DNA from: Bacteroidales bacterium
GTDB taxonomy: Bacteria; Bacteroidota; Bacteroidia; Bacteroidales; F082
Assembly: GCA_024710405.1 (NCBI GenBank)
Contig: JANJUV010000005.1
Location: 1-64,000, forward strand
Direction: 5' to 3'
Length of the DNA: 64,000 bases
This document shows positions 54,140 through 63,463 of the stretch, in pieces. The notes beneath the pieces were generated by a model. It saw only the letters and a program-made list of their open reading frames with translations. It had not been told where the DNA came from and made no database searches. How positions within the stretch are numbered: position 1 is the stretch's first letter; every line of letters begins with the position of its first letter. A program made the translations under genes and the position numbers.

Positions 54140-55708
54140 ATGGCAAAGCTGAAAAACATATATATCTTTCTTATTATTTTCTTTTTTTATTTAAACATTG
54201 GAGCTTTGAAATCACAAGTATATTTCAATATCAGGGAAAGTTTTGATGGATCTAATACTTTGGAGTTTTGTAAAGATATTATGACCGTTCCAGATGGGTA
54301 TGTTATTATGGGAGGATTTGCAGGTGCATCCAATTTTCAGTATCATTTCGGCGTTTTAAAATTAGATAATGAAGGGAACACTGTTTTAAGAAAGATATTT
54401 TATTCTGATAGTTTAAGAAATGTTGGATTAGGACGGAGGAATGGTTGTCTGAACAAGAATAGTGCCAGTAATTCCTACTACAATGTTGGTTTAAGCCGAA
54501 GATTTATTGATGAAGGATTAGGCGTATTGGATGAAGGGATTATTGCCAAATTCGACACGGCCTTCAATCTTATCTGGATGAAATACTTCAGGGATAAGTC
54601 AGATCCGGTTGACAGCAGTTTTTTCTTTGAACATGCTAAAATTTTAGAGAATGACGACCTGATTATTGCAGGAACCTTATACAAAGGAAATTCCAGTACA
54701 TCATTATTGTTAAAAGCCGATAGTTCGGGTAATGAACTTTGGAGAAAATACTTTGAGAGTGGCTCTCTGAACCAGGGTCTGAATGTGATCCCCACCCCTG
54801 ACGGAGGATTTGCCCTTTCGTGCTACAAATGGGTTCCGCAAAACAATACGTCCCACAATTACCTGATCAAAACCGACAGCCTGGGCAATGAGCAATGGCG
54901 TCGCTTTATAGGGGGGCTTTATAAAGATGATCCTTTATATCTCGCCAACTCGCCCGACAGCACTATAGTAGGGGCTTATGCTTATTCAGACTACAGCCCT
55001 CCCCCACCATCTTCAAATAGTTACAACAGGATCGCTGTTGTGAAGTATAGTCTTCAGGGAGATTTGATTTACGAGAAGATTTATGGTGAAAGTATTTTGC
55101 ATAGGAGAGTCTCATCCATCACACCGGATAACCAGGGGAGTTTTGTAGTGTCGGGATATAATAAATTTTATCCGCCAGAAGGAGGCAACCAGTATGAAGG
55201 TTCATTGCTCAAGGTGGACAACAATGGCGACTTTGTCTGGTACAGGCAATACCGACATCCAACTGTTTCCGTTTCCGATAATTATCTGGAGGGTGTCATC
55301 CATGCGCCTGACGGTGGTTTCGCTGCTGTCGGAGAAATCTATGGAAAGCATCCTGATCCTGTTGGACAGGATATATGGGTTATCAAAGTGGACAGCATGG
55401 GCTGCATCAATTTTGATGATTGCTGGGTGGGTGAGAAAGAACTGCCGCTACCGCAAAACAAAACGGCCATGCTGCGGGTGCATCCCAACCCGGCAAAGGA
55501 CAGGATACAGCTCGATTTCGGGCCGGATGAACTGCACTTGTCAAAAACACTCATGCTATACAACAGCTTTGGGCAGCTGCGCCAAACCCTTAAACTGGAA
55601 CCTGGCTTGTCAGAAGCCAATATCAGCGGCCTGCCGCCGGGCATGTATGTGGGGGTGGTTTGGTGCAATGAACAGCAATTAGGCACATTCAAATTTGTTG
55701 CTTTTTAA
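54140..55708 (+). CDS. Secreted beta-propeller-like protein with T9SS type A sorting domain
   Basis: This protein has 522 residues. A signal peptide (about residues 1-25, IYIFLIIFFFYLNIGALKSQ) precedes about 400 residues of repeated strand units with PDGGF and DSxGN motifs (VIPTPDGGFALSCYKW, LKADSSGNELWRKYF, IKTDSLGNEQWRRFIGG, VDNNGDFVWYRQY, IHAPDGGFAAVGEI). This resembles a quinoprotein-like propeller. The last 75 residues are a T9SS type A domain (MLRVHPNPAKDRIQLDFGPD, then LPPGMYVGVVW). The protein should cross the inner membrane by Sec and the outer membrane by T9SS, ending on the surface or free in the medium. Binding target unknown. A clear terminator precedes it. Confidence 0.9.
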   Translation: MAKLKNIYIFLIIFFFYLNIGALKSQVYFNIRESFDGSNTLEFCKDIMTVPDGYVIMGGFAGASNFQYHFGVLKLDNEGNTVLRKIFYSDSLRNVGLGRRNGCLNKNSASNSYYNVGLSRRFIDEGLGVLDEGIIAKFDTAFNLIWMKYFRDKSDPVDSSFFFEHAKILENDDLIIAGTLYKGNSSTSLLLKADSSGNELWRKYFESGSLNQGLNVIPTPDGGFALSCYKWVPQNNTSHNYLIKTDSLGNEQWRRFIGGLYKDDPLYLANSPDSTIVGAYAYSDYSPPPPSSNSYNRIAVVKYSLQGDLIYEKIYGESILHRRVSSITPDNQGSFVVSGYNKFYPPEGGNQYEGSLLKVDNNGDFVWYRQYRHPTVSVSDNYLEGVIHAPDGGFAAVGEIYGKHPDPVGQDIWVIKVDSMGCINFDDCWVGEKELPLPQNKTAMLRVHPNPAKDRIQLDFGPDELHLSKTLMLYNSFGQLRQTLKLEPGLSEANISGLPPGMYVGVVWCNEQQLGTFKFVAF

Positions 55709-55762
55709 AATAAATTCGTATTTGGCGAAATGAATGGGTAATAAATCAAAAAAAGTGAAACC

Positions 55763-56652
55763 ATGAAATCAAAAATAATTTTGTTAACCATCTTTCTTGC
55801 AACCTGTCTGGTGCCTGTTCAGGTTAATGGGCAGCAAGAGTATATTAAGCAGGATTCAATGACATTCACTTTACTTTCGTTCAGTTATTATGGATATGAG
55901 TTTCTGGGTGGACATGTGTCATATCATCCACTTTGCGATAATTATTGTGAGTGGAATGAAATACCAATTCAATACCAATATGTTACCTGGGGAGATTTCT
56001 TTGAAGAAAATTTCTTTACAAATTCAATAATGATTTATTGTTTCGGGCACCTTACGGTTGGATGAATGGTGGTTGGACAGATCCCTATCCGGAATCGTTC
56101 TGGCCAGTTGATTCATTCCCAGATGATTTAAATAATGTACCTGTTTCCTTTCCGATATATGTAAAATATTACTATAATTATATGATTCCTGCCGAAGAGT
56201 TCCGTCTTAGGGCCGATTCGGTATGGAAGACAGCATCAACACTAGAAATAGTCAGGGAGTATGCCCAATATGCCCACTGGGTTGGGTTCTTTTGTTGGCC
56301 GTATAATGTTCAGATTTATCCAAATATAGATCCAGCCACTCGCTGGGTGATCATGTTGTATTATGGCAATGATTTTGTAACCGGCTTACAATCCGATCAA
56401 GGCAATCAGGGCTTTGTCAAAGTTTATCCAAACCCGGCAAAGGACAGGTTAAGGCTCGATTTCGGAGAAGAAAAGATTTACCTGCCAAAAACCCTCCACC
56501 TCTATGATAGTTTCGGGCGGTTGCACCAAAGTATCGAACTGGCACCCGGCATTGTAGAAGTGGACATCAATAAACTAACACAAGGTATCTACACAGGCGT
56601 TGCCATGAGTCAGGAAAAGCAATTGGGAGTGTTTAAATTCACTGTTTATTAA
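55763..56652 (+). pseudogene. Secreted T9SS-tailed protein split by a -1 frameshift
   Basis: The first frame (from 55763) gives a signal peptide (LLTIFLATCLVPVQVNGQ) and about 80 further residues, then drifts into an unlikely tail and stops at 56065. The -1 frame is open from 56005 and, from 56008, encodes a continuous product through PESFWPVDSFPDDL to a T9SS type A domain (VKVYPNPAKDRLRLDFGEEK, then LTQGIYTGVAM) ending at 56652. Joining the frames at the A-run 56007-56010 gives about 295 residues. The join sits on the heptamer A-AAT-TTC (56008-56014), with GGGGAG 13 bases upstream. Causes could be a real mutation, a sequence error in the A-run, or programmed frameshifting. The tail resembles that of the preceding gene. 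Confidence 0.82.
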
Positions 56653-56826
56653 ATTGCTCCATTTTTCAAATATACACTATCATTTGTTTGTTTAAAAACA
56701 AGATAGTCTATCCGTTAATAAGTCATATGAAGGCTGTTACATTTTCCCGCAAACGGAAATGTAGTCAATTGTTTTCAATAAGATTACGGTCAAAAATCAA
56801 GACTCTTAAAACATTCCTTCATCTGT

Positions 56827-56859
56827 TTTGTTTCTTTTCGACATAATGCTGTACTTTTG
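56827..56859 (+). promoter_or_regulatory. Promoter for ahcY
   Basis: TTTG (56827-56830), a spacer of 21 bases, then TACTTTTG (56852-56859): a near-perfect Bacteroidota promoter, with a leader of about 30 bases before the ATG at 56896. Confidence 0.7.
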
Positions 56860-56895
56860 CAGCCCGAAATAATATCCGATATTAAATTCAAACTG

Positions 56896-58323
56896 ATGAA
56901 CTCCGCAATAACAGAAACCGACCTACAGTATAAAGTTGCCGACATGAAACTTGCAGCCTGGGGCCGCAAAGAGATTGAAATAGCCGAAAAGGAAATGCCC
57001 GGCCTGATGGCCTTAAGGGCCAAATTCGGACAGGAAAAACCGCTGAAAGGCGCCAGGATTTCCGGTTCGCTCCATATGACCATACAAACAGCCGTGCTGA
57101 TAGAAACGCTGGCCGAACTGGGTGCCGAAGTGCGCTGGGCCAGCTGCAACATATTCTCCACCCAGGACCATGCCGCCGCTGCCATAGCCGCAGCAGGAAT
57201 CCCGGTATTTGCCTGGAAGGGCGAAACACTTGAAGAATACTGGTGGTGCACCAAACAGGCACTCACCTTCCCCGATGGCGGTGGTCCCGACCTGATCGTG
57301 GACGACGGTGGCGATGCTACCCTGATGATCCATAAAGGTTTTGATATCGAAAAAAATCCATCTCTTCTTGCCACTGCGGTTTCCAATGCCGAGGAACAAG
57401 CCCTGATGGCCATCCTTCAGGAAACCTACACCGAGAACCCGCGCCACTGGCACCGCACCGTTGAAACCTGGGCCGGTGTGTCAGAAGAAACCACCACGGG
57501 CGTCCACCGCCTCTACCAGATGAAAGAAGCCGGCAAACTGCTTGTTCCGGCCATCAACGTAAATGACTCTGTTACCAAATCCAAATTTGACAATCTGTAT
57601 GGTTGCCGCGAATCCCTCGCCGATGGCATCAAAAGAGCCACTGATGTGATGCTTGCCGGTAAAGTGTGCGTGGTGCTTGGATACGGCGATGTGGGCAAAG
57701 GTTCGGCAAAATCTTTACGCGCTTACGGCGCCAGGGTTCTGGTCACCGAAATAGACCCCATCTGCGCCCTTCAGGCTGCCATGGAAGGTTTTGAGGTAAC
57801 CACCATCGAAGATGCACTACCCATCGGAAACATCTATGTTACAGCCACCGGAAACAAGGATGTGATCACTCTGGAGCACATGAAGCAAATGAAAGATCAA
57901 AGTATTGTATGCAATATAGGCCATTTCGACAACGAAATCCAGGTGAGCCGCCTCGATACTGATCCTTCGGTGCGCAAAACAAACATCAAACCACAGGTGG
58001 ATAAATATGAATTCGCACATGGAAACGCCATCTACCTGCTTGCCGAAGGCCGTCTGGTCAACCTTGGCTGTGCCACCGGACACCCCAGCTTTGTCATGAG
58101 TAATTCATTTACAAACCAGACGCTTGCCCAGATAGACCTTTGGAAAAACAAGGGGAAATACGAAATTGACGTTTATCGCCTTCCAAAACACCTCGATGAA
58201 GAAGTAGCCCGACTACACCTTGATCAGATCGGCGTTAAGCTGACCAAACTGACCAAAGAACAATCCGAATACATCGGTATCCCTGCAGAAGGCCCTTATA
58301 AGCCAGAGCATTACAGATATTAG
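56896..58323 (+). CDS. ahcY: Adenosylhomocysteinase
   Basis: This protein has 475 residues from the ATG at 56896; a longer frame begins inside the promoter. It hydrolyses S-adenosylhomocysteine to adenosine and homocysteine, feeding MetH. Typical segments are [66 protein letters not shown], the NAD-binding [15 protein letters not shown], and the C-terminal [10 protein letters not shown]. The enzyme is a cytoplasmic tetramer with tightly bound NAD. It lies 3.9 kb from metH, across the T9SS genes, on the opposite strand. Confidence 0.98.
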   Translation: MNSAITETDLQYKVADMKLAAWGRKEIEIAEKEMPGLMALRAKFGQEKPLKGARISGSLHMTIQTAVLIETLAELGAEVRWASCNIFSTQDHAAAAIAAAGIPVFAWKGETLEEYWWCTKQALTFPDGGGPDLIVDDGGDATLMIHKGFDIEKNPSLLATAVSNAEEQALMAILQETYTENPRHWHRTVETWAGVSEETTTGVHRLYQMKEAGKLLVPAINVNDSVTKSKFDNLYGCRESLADGIKRATDVMLAGKVCVVLGYGDVGKGSAKSLRAYGARVLVTEIDPICALQAAMEGFEVTTIEDALPIGNIYVTATGNKDVITLEHMKQMKDQSIVCNIGHFDNEIQVSRLDTDPSVRKTNIKPQVDKYEFAHGNAIYLLAEGRLVNLGCATGHPSFVMSNSFTNQTLAQIDLWKNKGKYEIDVYRLPKHLDEEVARLHLDQIGVKLTKLTKEQSEYIGIPAEGPYKPEHYRY

Positions 58324-58324
58324 A

Positions 58325-58445
58325 CTGGTTGCGGGTTGCGGGTTACGGGTTGCGGGTTGCGGGTTACAGGTAGGGCTTGACTTACGCCTAACACCTTATG
58401 CCTGATGACTGATGCCTGTCGACTTACGCCTGATCCCTTACGCCT
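58325..58445. repeat. Short tandem repeats (GGGTTGC/GGGTTAC and CTTACGCCTGAT types)
   Basis: From about 58329 to 58372 the 7-base unit GGGTTGC or GGGTTAC (one GGTTACA) is repeated six times. From 58378 to 58443 the unit (C)TTA(C/T)GCCT(GA) recurs about five times with variants (ACTTACGCCTAAC, CCTTATGCCTGATG, CTGATGCCTG, ACTTACGCCTGATC, CCTTACGCCT). The two arrays fill the space between the convergent genes ahcY and the Rieske-like lipoprotein. Similar low-complexity tracts occur between genes in other Bacteroidota. Function unknown. Confidence 0.8.
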
Positions 58446-58460
58446 TTCTTGCAGATTCAA

Positions 58461-58934
58461 TTAATTGAAAATACGCAACATTTGTCCGTTGTAAACAGTA
58501 TTGTATTGAATGAGGGGGTAGCGTCCGGTCCCTTCAAAACGAGCGCCGTTGAGGATTTGATAGGAAGTGTTTGTGCAGGTGTCCATCACAAAAGGGAAAT
58601 AATCATCTACCAGTAACCGGGTGCAAATTCCATTGGATGTGCAGCATTCGTTGGGATTATTGGGCGGAAAACGATCATAGGCAACAAACTCATCAAGGCT
58701 TAATCTGTAAACTATCAGGCCACGACTTGGCGGCTCTGCAGTAAGATACAACCAACCGCCAACCGTATTGAGTTCCTGATAAAAAGTTGAATTGGGATCA
58801 ATGGTTATGTTGATGTACACTGAGGGTATATTTGGGTTTTGCTCCTCTTTTGCACAGGAATATAGCAACAACACAGCAATTGCTGTTGAAATAAGTATCC
58901 ATGAGGGCCGAATAAGTTGCTTGATCAAGTGCAT
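58461..58934 (-). CDS. Rieske-fold-like lipoprotein lacking cluster-binding histidines
   Basis: This protein has 157 residues from the ATG at 58934, giving a lipoprotein signal with lipobox LYSC. The mature part follows the Rieske order: VGGWLYL, GLIVYRLSLDEFVAYDRF, a first loop NNPNECCTSNGIC, and a second loop DTCTNTSYQILNGARFEGTG followed by RYPLIQY. In genuine Rieske proteins these loops are CxH and CxxHGSxF; here the histidines are missing while cysteines remain. The fold is probably kept but a normal 2Fe-2S cluster is unlikely. Related small lipoproteins occur in other Bacteroidota. Assignment to the fold is inference from pattern. Confidence 0.62.
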   Translation of the reverse strand: MHLIKQLIRPSWILISTAIAVLLLYSCAKEEQNPNIPSVYINITIDPNSTFYQELNTVGGWLYLTAEPPSRGLIVYRLSLDEFVAYDRFPPNNPNECCTSNGICTRLLVDDYFPFVMDTCTNTSYQILNGARFEGTGRYPLIQYNTVYNGQMLRIFN

Positions 58935-59014
58935 ATAATAATAGGTGAAACGTACATTGACTTGCAAAATTGCACCGTTTTCTGATTCGGGCAGGGATTT
59001 CGTTAAAATTCAGT

Positions 59015-59022
59015 TACATTTG
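59015..59022 (+). promoter_or_regulatory. -7 promoter box of the small lipoprotein gene
   Basis: TACATTTG matches TAnnTTTG, 33 bases before the ATG at 59056. The -33 box is weak. It could drive the lipoprotein, kinase and LytTR genes together. Confidence 0.45.
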
Positions 59023-59055
59023 CACATACACCGAACAACTTTTAGCAGTTTCAAT

Positions 59056-59352
59056 ATGGTCAACCGGCAGAAAATCAGGGCAGTTGCAATATTAATCATT
59101 CTGACTGGAATAATCCTTACTTTGGCTTCCTGCAAAACCAATGAGGCAACCCGTTCGCGGAAAGAGGCTGAAAAAAAAGAAGCTACCGAGCTTAAGGAGA
59201 TTGATAAGGAGTACGAAAAAGGGGTAGAAGCGCATTTTAAAATGCAATCGAAGGAAACCCAAAAGATGATCAGACAAGCCAAAAAAAGAAACGAAAAACT
59301 GAACAGACATAGGAAAAAATCGTGGTTCAGGAGGGTGTTCGACAGTGATTAA
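59056..59352 (+). CDS. Small charged lipoprotein of unknown function
   Basis: This protein has 98 residues from the ATG at 59056; upstream codons of the longer frame lie before the promoter. A lipoprotein signal (AVAILIILTGIILTLASC) precedes a highly charged, probably helical mature part rich in K and E, ending with the basic KKSWFRRVFDSD. No known domain. It lies 12 bases before the propeller kinase gene and is probably co-transcribed with it, so it might be an accessory or sensor lipoprotein; this is inferred only from linkage. Confidence 0.75.
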   Translation: MVNRQKIRAVAILIILTGIILTLASCKTNEATRSRKEAEKKEATELKEIDKEYEKGVEAHFKMQSKETQKMIRQAKKRNEKLNRHRKKSWFRRVFDSD

Positions 59353-59364
59353 TCAGTGTGGCCC

Positions 59365-62300
59365 ATGAAAGCAGCACGTATTCGTTTTATTGTCCTTTCT
59401 TTATCAGCACTGCTGTGGATCAACAGCTTTGCGCAGCAAACACAACGCACTCAGCAACAATTTGTATTTAAACATCTGCTTTCGGAAAATGTCACCCTCC
59501 AAAAGGGATTAAGTCAAAACTCTGTTTATTCAATCGAAGAAGACCGTGATGGATTAATCTGGATTGGCACCTGGGACGGCCTTAATGTTTATGACGGATA
59601 TAGTTATACTATTTTTGGCAAAGAACAAGGCTTGTCAAACGAAACCATCAGGGCCTTACACTATTCGGGAGGATACCTTTGGATAGGTACCGAAAACGGT
59701 CTTAACCGGATGGATATGGAAAATCGTGAAGTTGAAGTGTTTTATGCACGCGAAAATGACACAACCAGCCTTACCAACAATTGGGTTAACCATATTTATG
59801 AGGATCTGAATGGCAGGATTTGGATCAGTACCCAAAGTGGATTAAGCGAATATCTGCCAGGTTCTAATACATTCAGGCAGGTGTTCAGCCGCGAAAACAG
59901 CAATCCTTTGAGAAGCAACCACTTCAATATGGTATGTCAGGACAGCCTCAAGAACTACTGGGTTGCAACGAACTATGGTCTTGTTCACTATGAAAACAGC
60001 AGTGGAATTATCAGTCGCTATTTTCACAAACCGGGCGACAAAAACAGTCTTCCTGACAATCAGGTGAACAGAATTGCTGCTGATGAATATGGAAACCTGT
60101 GGGCCGGAACAAAGAAAGGCCTTGTTGTTTATAATAAGAGAAATGACCGGATACAGCACATGTTTCAGGGCATTGACCTCAGCGAAGCAATTGGTTCGGT
60201 GGAAATCCGCAGTCTTCTTTATGAACCAAATGTTGGGTTGTGGGTAGGCACATTAGGATATGGCCTCTACTTTCTGGATTACAATACATTCACCATTAGC
60301 TCGTTCAGGCACGACAACAGCAAGCTCTACAGCCTGACTGACAATCGAATACAACATCTGATGATTGATGCACAGGGAATCATTTGGGCCGGCACATTCA
60401 ATGGGCTTAACATGATCGACCGAAAAGCACCCGGCTTCAGGCTCTACAGAAATAAACCCGGAGAAAAAAACACATTATCGAGCAATGCCGTTTGGGATTT
60501 TCTGGAAACTACCGACGGAAAAATTTGGATAGCAAACGATCAGGGAATATCTGTTATGGACAGATCCGAAGACGTTTACCGTCATTTGAAGCCGGAAACC
60601 GACAGCAGAAGCAGTTTGCCGGGCAATCTTATACGTTCCTTGTATCAGGACACAAAAGGCATCATTTGGATAGGCACACGCGACAAAGGTTTAAGTCGCT
60701 ATGACCCCACCGGCAAGGTTTTTGAGAATTATTTCAACATTCCTTCCGATACTGCCTCACTAAGCAATGACTATGTTTTGAGTATAACAGAGGACCAAAA
60801 GGGGCAGGTATGGGTAGCCACCGAAAACGGCCTGAACCGCTTCAACGGGGAGACCCGAACGTTCAGGAGGTATTTCAATGACCAAACCATTGGCTCACTT
60901 GCCCACAACCATATTTATGACCTGCTCATTGACCGTATCGGACAACTATGGGTGGCATCGGCTGACGGTCTGATGAAGTATGACCCGCTCACTGACCGTT
61001 TTTTGACCTTCAGGCTCATTGGAGATAACAAAAGCAGCAATCCGCAAAATGTAAACAAGTTTCTGTCCGTAATGGAAGACAGCCGGGGTAGATTCTGGTT
61101 GGGCACACGAGGCGGAGGCCTTGTTGGGTTTAATCCAGCTACCAAAGAGTTCATCCAGTTTGACGAAAGTGACGGTCTTGCTGATAATCTTGTTTATGGC
61201 CTTGTTGAAGACCATCAGGGTCATCTCTGGATCACAACCAATCGCGGGTTGTCGCGGTTTAACCCCGTAGATTATACCTTTACAAATTATGATGTCAATG
61301 ATGGCCTGCAAAGCAACGAGTTTAACCTGAATGCCCTGCTCGTGGCATCGGACGGCGAGATATTTGTTGGCGGAATGAATGGCTTTAACTGTTTTTACCC
61401 GGATGAAATTCACCAAAATCCCAATCCTCCGCGCATCCTGATTACGGCATTCAGAAAATTCAATATTGTTCAACCCTTCAGACCAAAAAACGGTGATGAG
61501 ATCCGGCTTCGTTACGACGATAATTTTTTCTCATTTGAGTTTGCGGCTCTCGACTTCCGAAGCCCGCTAAAAAACAAATACCGTTATAAACTTGAAAATT
61601 ACGATCAGACTTGGATCGAAAGAAGTGCCGACAAACGTTATGCTGAGTATTCAAAAGTAAAACCTGGCCGGTATGTATTCAGGATTACCGGAACCAACAG
61701 CGACGGATACTGGAACGAAGAAGGAGCAAATATTACAATCATCATTCAGCCACCGTGGTGGTCAAGCTGGTGGTTCAGAATATCGGCCCTGCTCATTTTC
61801 ATCAGTTTGGTGTATCTGGTCATCCAATTGCGTCTAATGGCTTTGCACCGCAAGCATGAACGGGAGAAAGAATGGCTTTCGCTGGAGAAAAAAATGTTCG
61901 AACTGGAACAAAAAGCGCTACAGCTTCAGATGAACCCACACTTCCTGTTCAACTCGCTCAACAGTATCCAGAGTTTCGTTGTGAACAACGACATCAATAA
62001 TGCCATACATTACCTCTCAAAATTTTCGCAACTCATGCGAAAAATCCTCAGCAATTCGGCCGAAAGCATGATCACGCTGCGCGATGAGGTGCAGGCCCTT
62101 GAACTTTATCTCGATATTGAAAAACTCAGATTCATGGATAAATTTGAGTATGAAATCAACATGGATCCGGAAATCGATGACGAGTTTCTAGAATTGCCTC
62201 CAATGATTCTACAACCCTATGTGGAGAATGCCATTATTCATGGTTTGATGCACAGCCCTAAAAAAGGTAAACTGACCATTTCGATCAGTCTCCGGGGAAA

Positions 62301-62535
62301 TGATGTGTTGTGTGTTGTTCAGGACGATGGCATTGGACGAGATAAAGCAGGTGAAATCCGAAGACAGTCAGACATCAGGCGCCGCTCACGTGGCATGTTG
62401 ATTACCGGAGAGCGTCTGGCAATACTGAACCAGTATTCAGAACAACGATATGAAGTTAAGGTCATTGATCTGAAGGACGATAACGGTCAGGCAACCGGTA
62501 CCCGTGTCGAAATTACCCTACATTATAAAGATTAA
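59365..62535 (+). CDS. Two-component propeller sensor kinase, LytS-type kinase domain
   Basis: This protein has 1056 residues from the ATG at 59365; a GTG nine bases upstream is the alternative. A signal peptide (about 1-25) precedes two seven-bladed propellers built of some fourteen Reg_prop repeats (GLIWIGTWDGLNVYD, YLWIGTENGLNRMD, IIWIGTRDKGLSRYDP). A Y_Y_Y domain follows (YRYKLENYDQTWIE, KPGRYVFRITGTNSDGYWNE), then a membrane helix after IIIQPPWWSSWW. The cytoplasmic part is a His_kinase domain with H859 in LQMNPHFLFNSLNS and a HATPase domain. In Bacteroidota such kinases often sense polysaccharides, but no glycan locus is next to it. Its regulator is the LytTR gene 43 bases downstream. 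Confidence 0.95.
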   Translation: MKAARIRFIVLSLSALLWINSFAQQTQRTQQQFVFKHLLSENVTLQKGLSQNSVYSIEEDRDGLIWIGTWDGLNVYDGYSYTIFGKEQGLSNETIRALHYSGGYLWIGTENGLNRMDMENREVEVFYARENDTTSLTNNWVNHIYEDLNGRIWISTQSGLSEYLPGSNTFRQVFSRENSNPLRSNHFNMVCQDSLKNYWVATNYGLVHYENSSGIISRYFHKPGDKNSLPDNQVNRIAADEYGNLWAGTKKGLVVYNKRNDRIQHMFQGIDLSEAIGSVEIRSLLYEPNVGLWVGTLGYGLYFLDYNTFTISSFRHDNSKLYSLTDNRIQHLMIDAQGIIWAGTFNGLNMIDRKAPGFRLYRNKPGEKNTLSSNAVWDFLETTDGKIWIANDQGISVMDRSEDVYRHLKPETDSRSSLPGNLIRSLYQDTKGIIWIGTRDKGLSRYDPTGKVFENYFNIPSDTASLSNDYVLSITEDQKGQVWVATENGLNRFNGETRTFRRYFNDQTIGSLAHNHIYDLLIDRIGQLWVASADGLMKYDPLTDRFLTFRLIGDNKSSNPQNVNKFLSVMEDSRGRFWLGTRGGGLVGFNPATKEFIQFDESDGLADNLVYGLVEDHQGHLWITTNRGLSRFNPVDYTFTNYDVNDGLQSNEFNLNALLVASDGEIFVGGMNGFNCFYPDEIHQNPNPPRILITAFRKFNIVQPFRPKNGDEIRLRYDDNFFSFEFAALDFRSPLKNKYRYKLENYDQTWIERSADKRYAEYSKVKPGRYVFRITGTNSDGYWNEEGANITIIIQPPWWSSWWFRISALLIFISLVYLVIQLRLMALHRKHEREKEWLSLEKKMFELEQKALQLQMNPHFLFNSLNSIQSFVVNNDINNAIHYLSKFSQLMRKILSNSAESMITLRDEVQALELYLDIEKLRFMDKFEYEINMDPEIDDEFLELPPMILQPYVENAIIHGLMHSPKKGKLTISISLRGNDVLCVVQDDGIGRDKAGEIRRQSDIRRRSRGMLITGERLAILNQYSEQRYEVKVIDLKDDNGQATGTRVEITLHYKD

Positions 62536-62578
62536 AATGATTTGAAATTTTCAGAGTTGATTTAATAAAACATGAATC

Positions 62579-63328
62579 ATGATCAGATGTATTATTGTCG
62601 AAGATGAACCTAAATCAAGAGACACCCTCAGGGGACTTCTTTCACGTTTTTGCACCGATGTTATGATTTGTGCCGAAGCACCCGGAGTGGTTTCAGGTGT
62701 TGAAGCTATCAAGCAACACAAACCTGATCTTGTTTTTCTGGATATAGAAATGCCCGATGGCAGTGGATTCAAACTGTTGGAAAGACTGCATCCTGTTGAT
62801 TTTGATGTCGTGTTTACCACCGCATTCGAACAATTTGCCATCAAGGCCATCCGCTTTGCAGCCCTGGATTACTTACTCAAACCTATTTCGCCCGACGAAT
62901 TGGTGGCAGCCGTTGAAAAGGTGAAACAATCAAAGGAAAAACGAACCAATCAGAAAAACATCGAAGTATTAATCAGTAACCTGAAGCCCAGCCTGACAGA
63001 ACCAAAAAAAATTGTGCTGTCAACACTCGAAAAAATTCATGTTGTAGAAGTTGATGATATAATCCGTTGCGAGTCGGATAATTATTATACCCATTTTTAT
63101 TTCGTCAATGGCGGACATCTGCTTATCAGCAAAACGCTCAAGGAAGTTGAGGGTCTGCTTGAGGGCCATAACTTCATCAGACCACACAAATCTCACCTTG
63201 TCAACATACGTTTAATCCGAAATTTTTCGCGTGACGAGGGCGGCTTCATAACCCTCAACGACAACACCAAAGTGCCGGTTTCGAGGCGCAAACGGGAAAA
63301 AATTATCGAGATTATCAATAATATCTGA
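62579..63328 (+). CDS. LytTR family response regulator
   Basis: This protein has 249 residues. The N-terminal receiver has VEDEP acidic residues, phospho-acceptor aspartate in LVFLDIEMPDGSG, TTAF, and the lysine in YLLKPIS. The C-terminal LytTR DNA-binding domain has the segments IHVVEVDDIIRCESDNYYTHFYF, FIRPHKSHLVNIRLI and VPVSRRKREKIIE. It is the natural partner of the LytS-type propeller kinase directly upstream; the combination of kinase with LytTR regulator is common in Bacteroidota. Target genes cannot be deduced here. Confidence 0.95.
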   Translation: MIRCIIVEDEPKSRDTLRGLLSRFCTDVMICAEAPGVVSGVEAIKQHKPDLVFLDIEMPDGSGFKLLERLHPVDFDVVFTTAFEQFAIKAIRFAALDYLLKPISPDELVAAVEKVKQSKEKRTNQKNIEVLISNLKPSLTEPKKIVLSTLEKIHVVEVDDIIRCESDNYYTHFYFVNGGHLLISKTLKEVEGLLEGHNFIRPHKSHLVNIRLIRNFSRDEGGFITLNDNTKVPVSRRKREKIIEIINNI

Positions 63329-63463
63329 ACCGTAACGAAAATGGTAATCACAGCTTTATAGTTCCGCTAACTTGTCAGGATCAGCCGTTTTCTTTTTTTT
63401 TCCTTTGGGCTTCCGATTAATTATTATTTTTAACCTCCCAAATCACACAAGGTCACAACTGCA

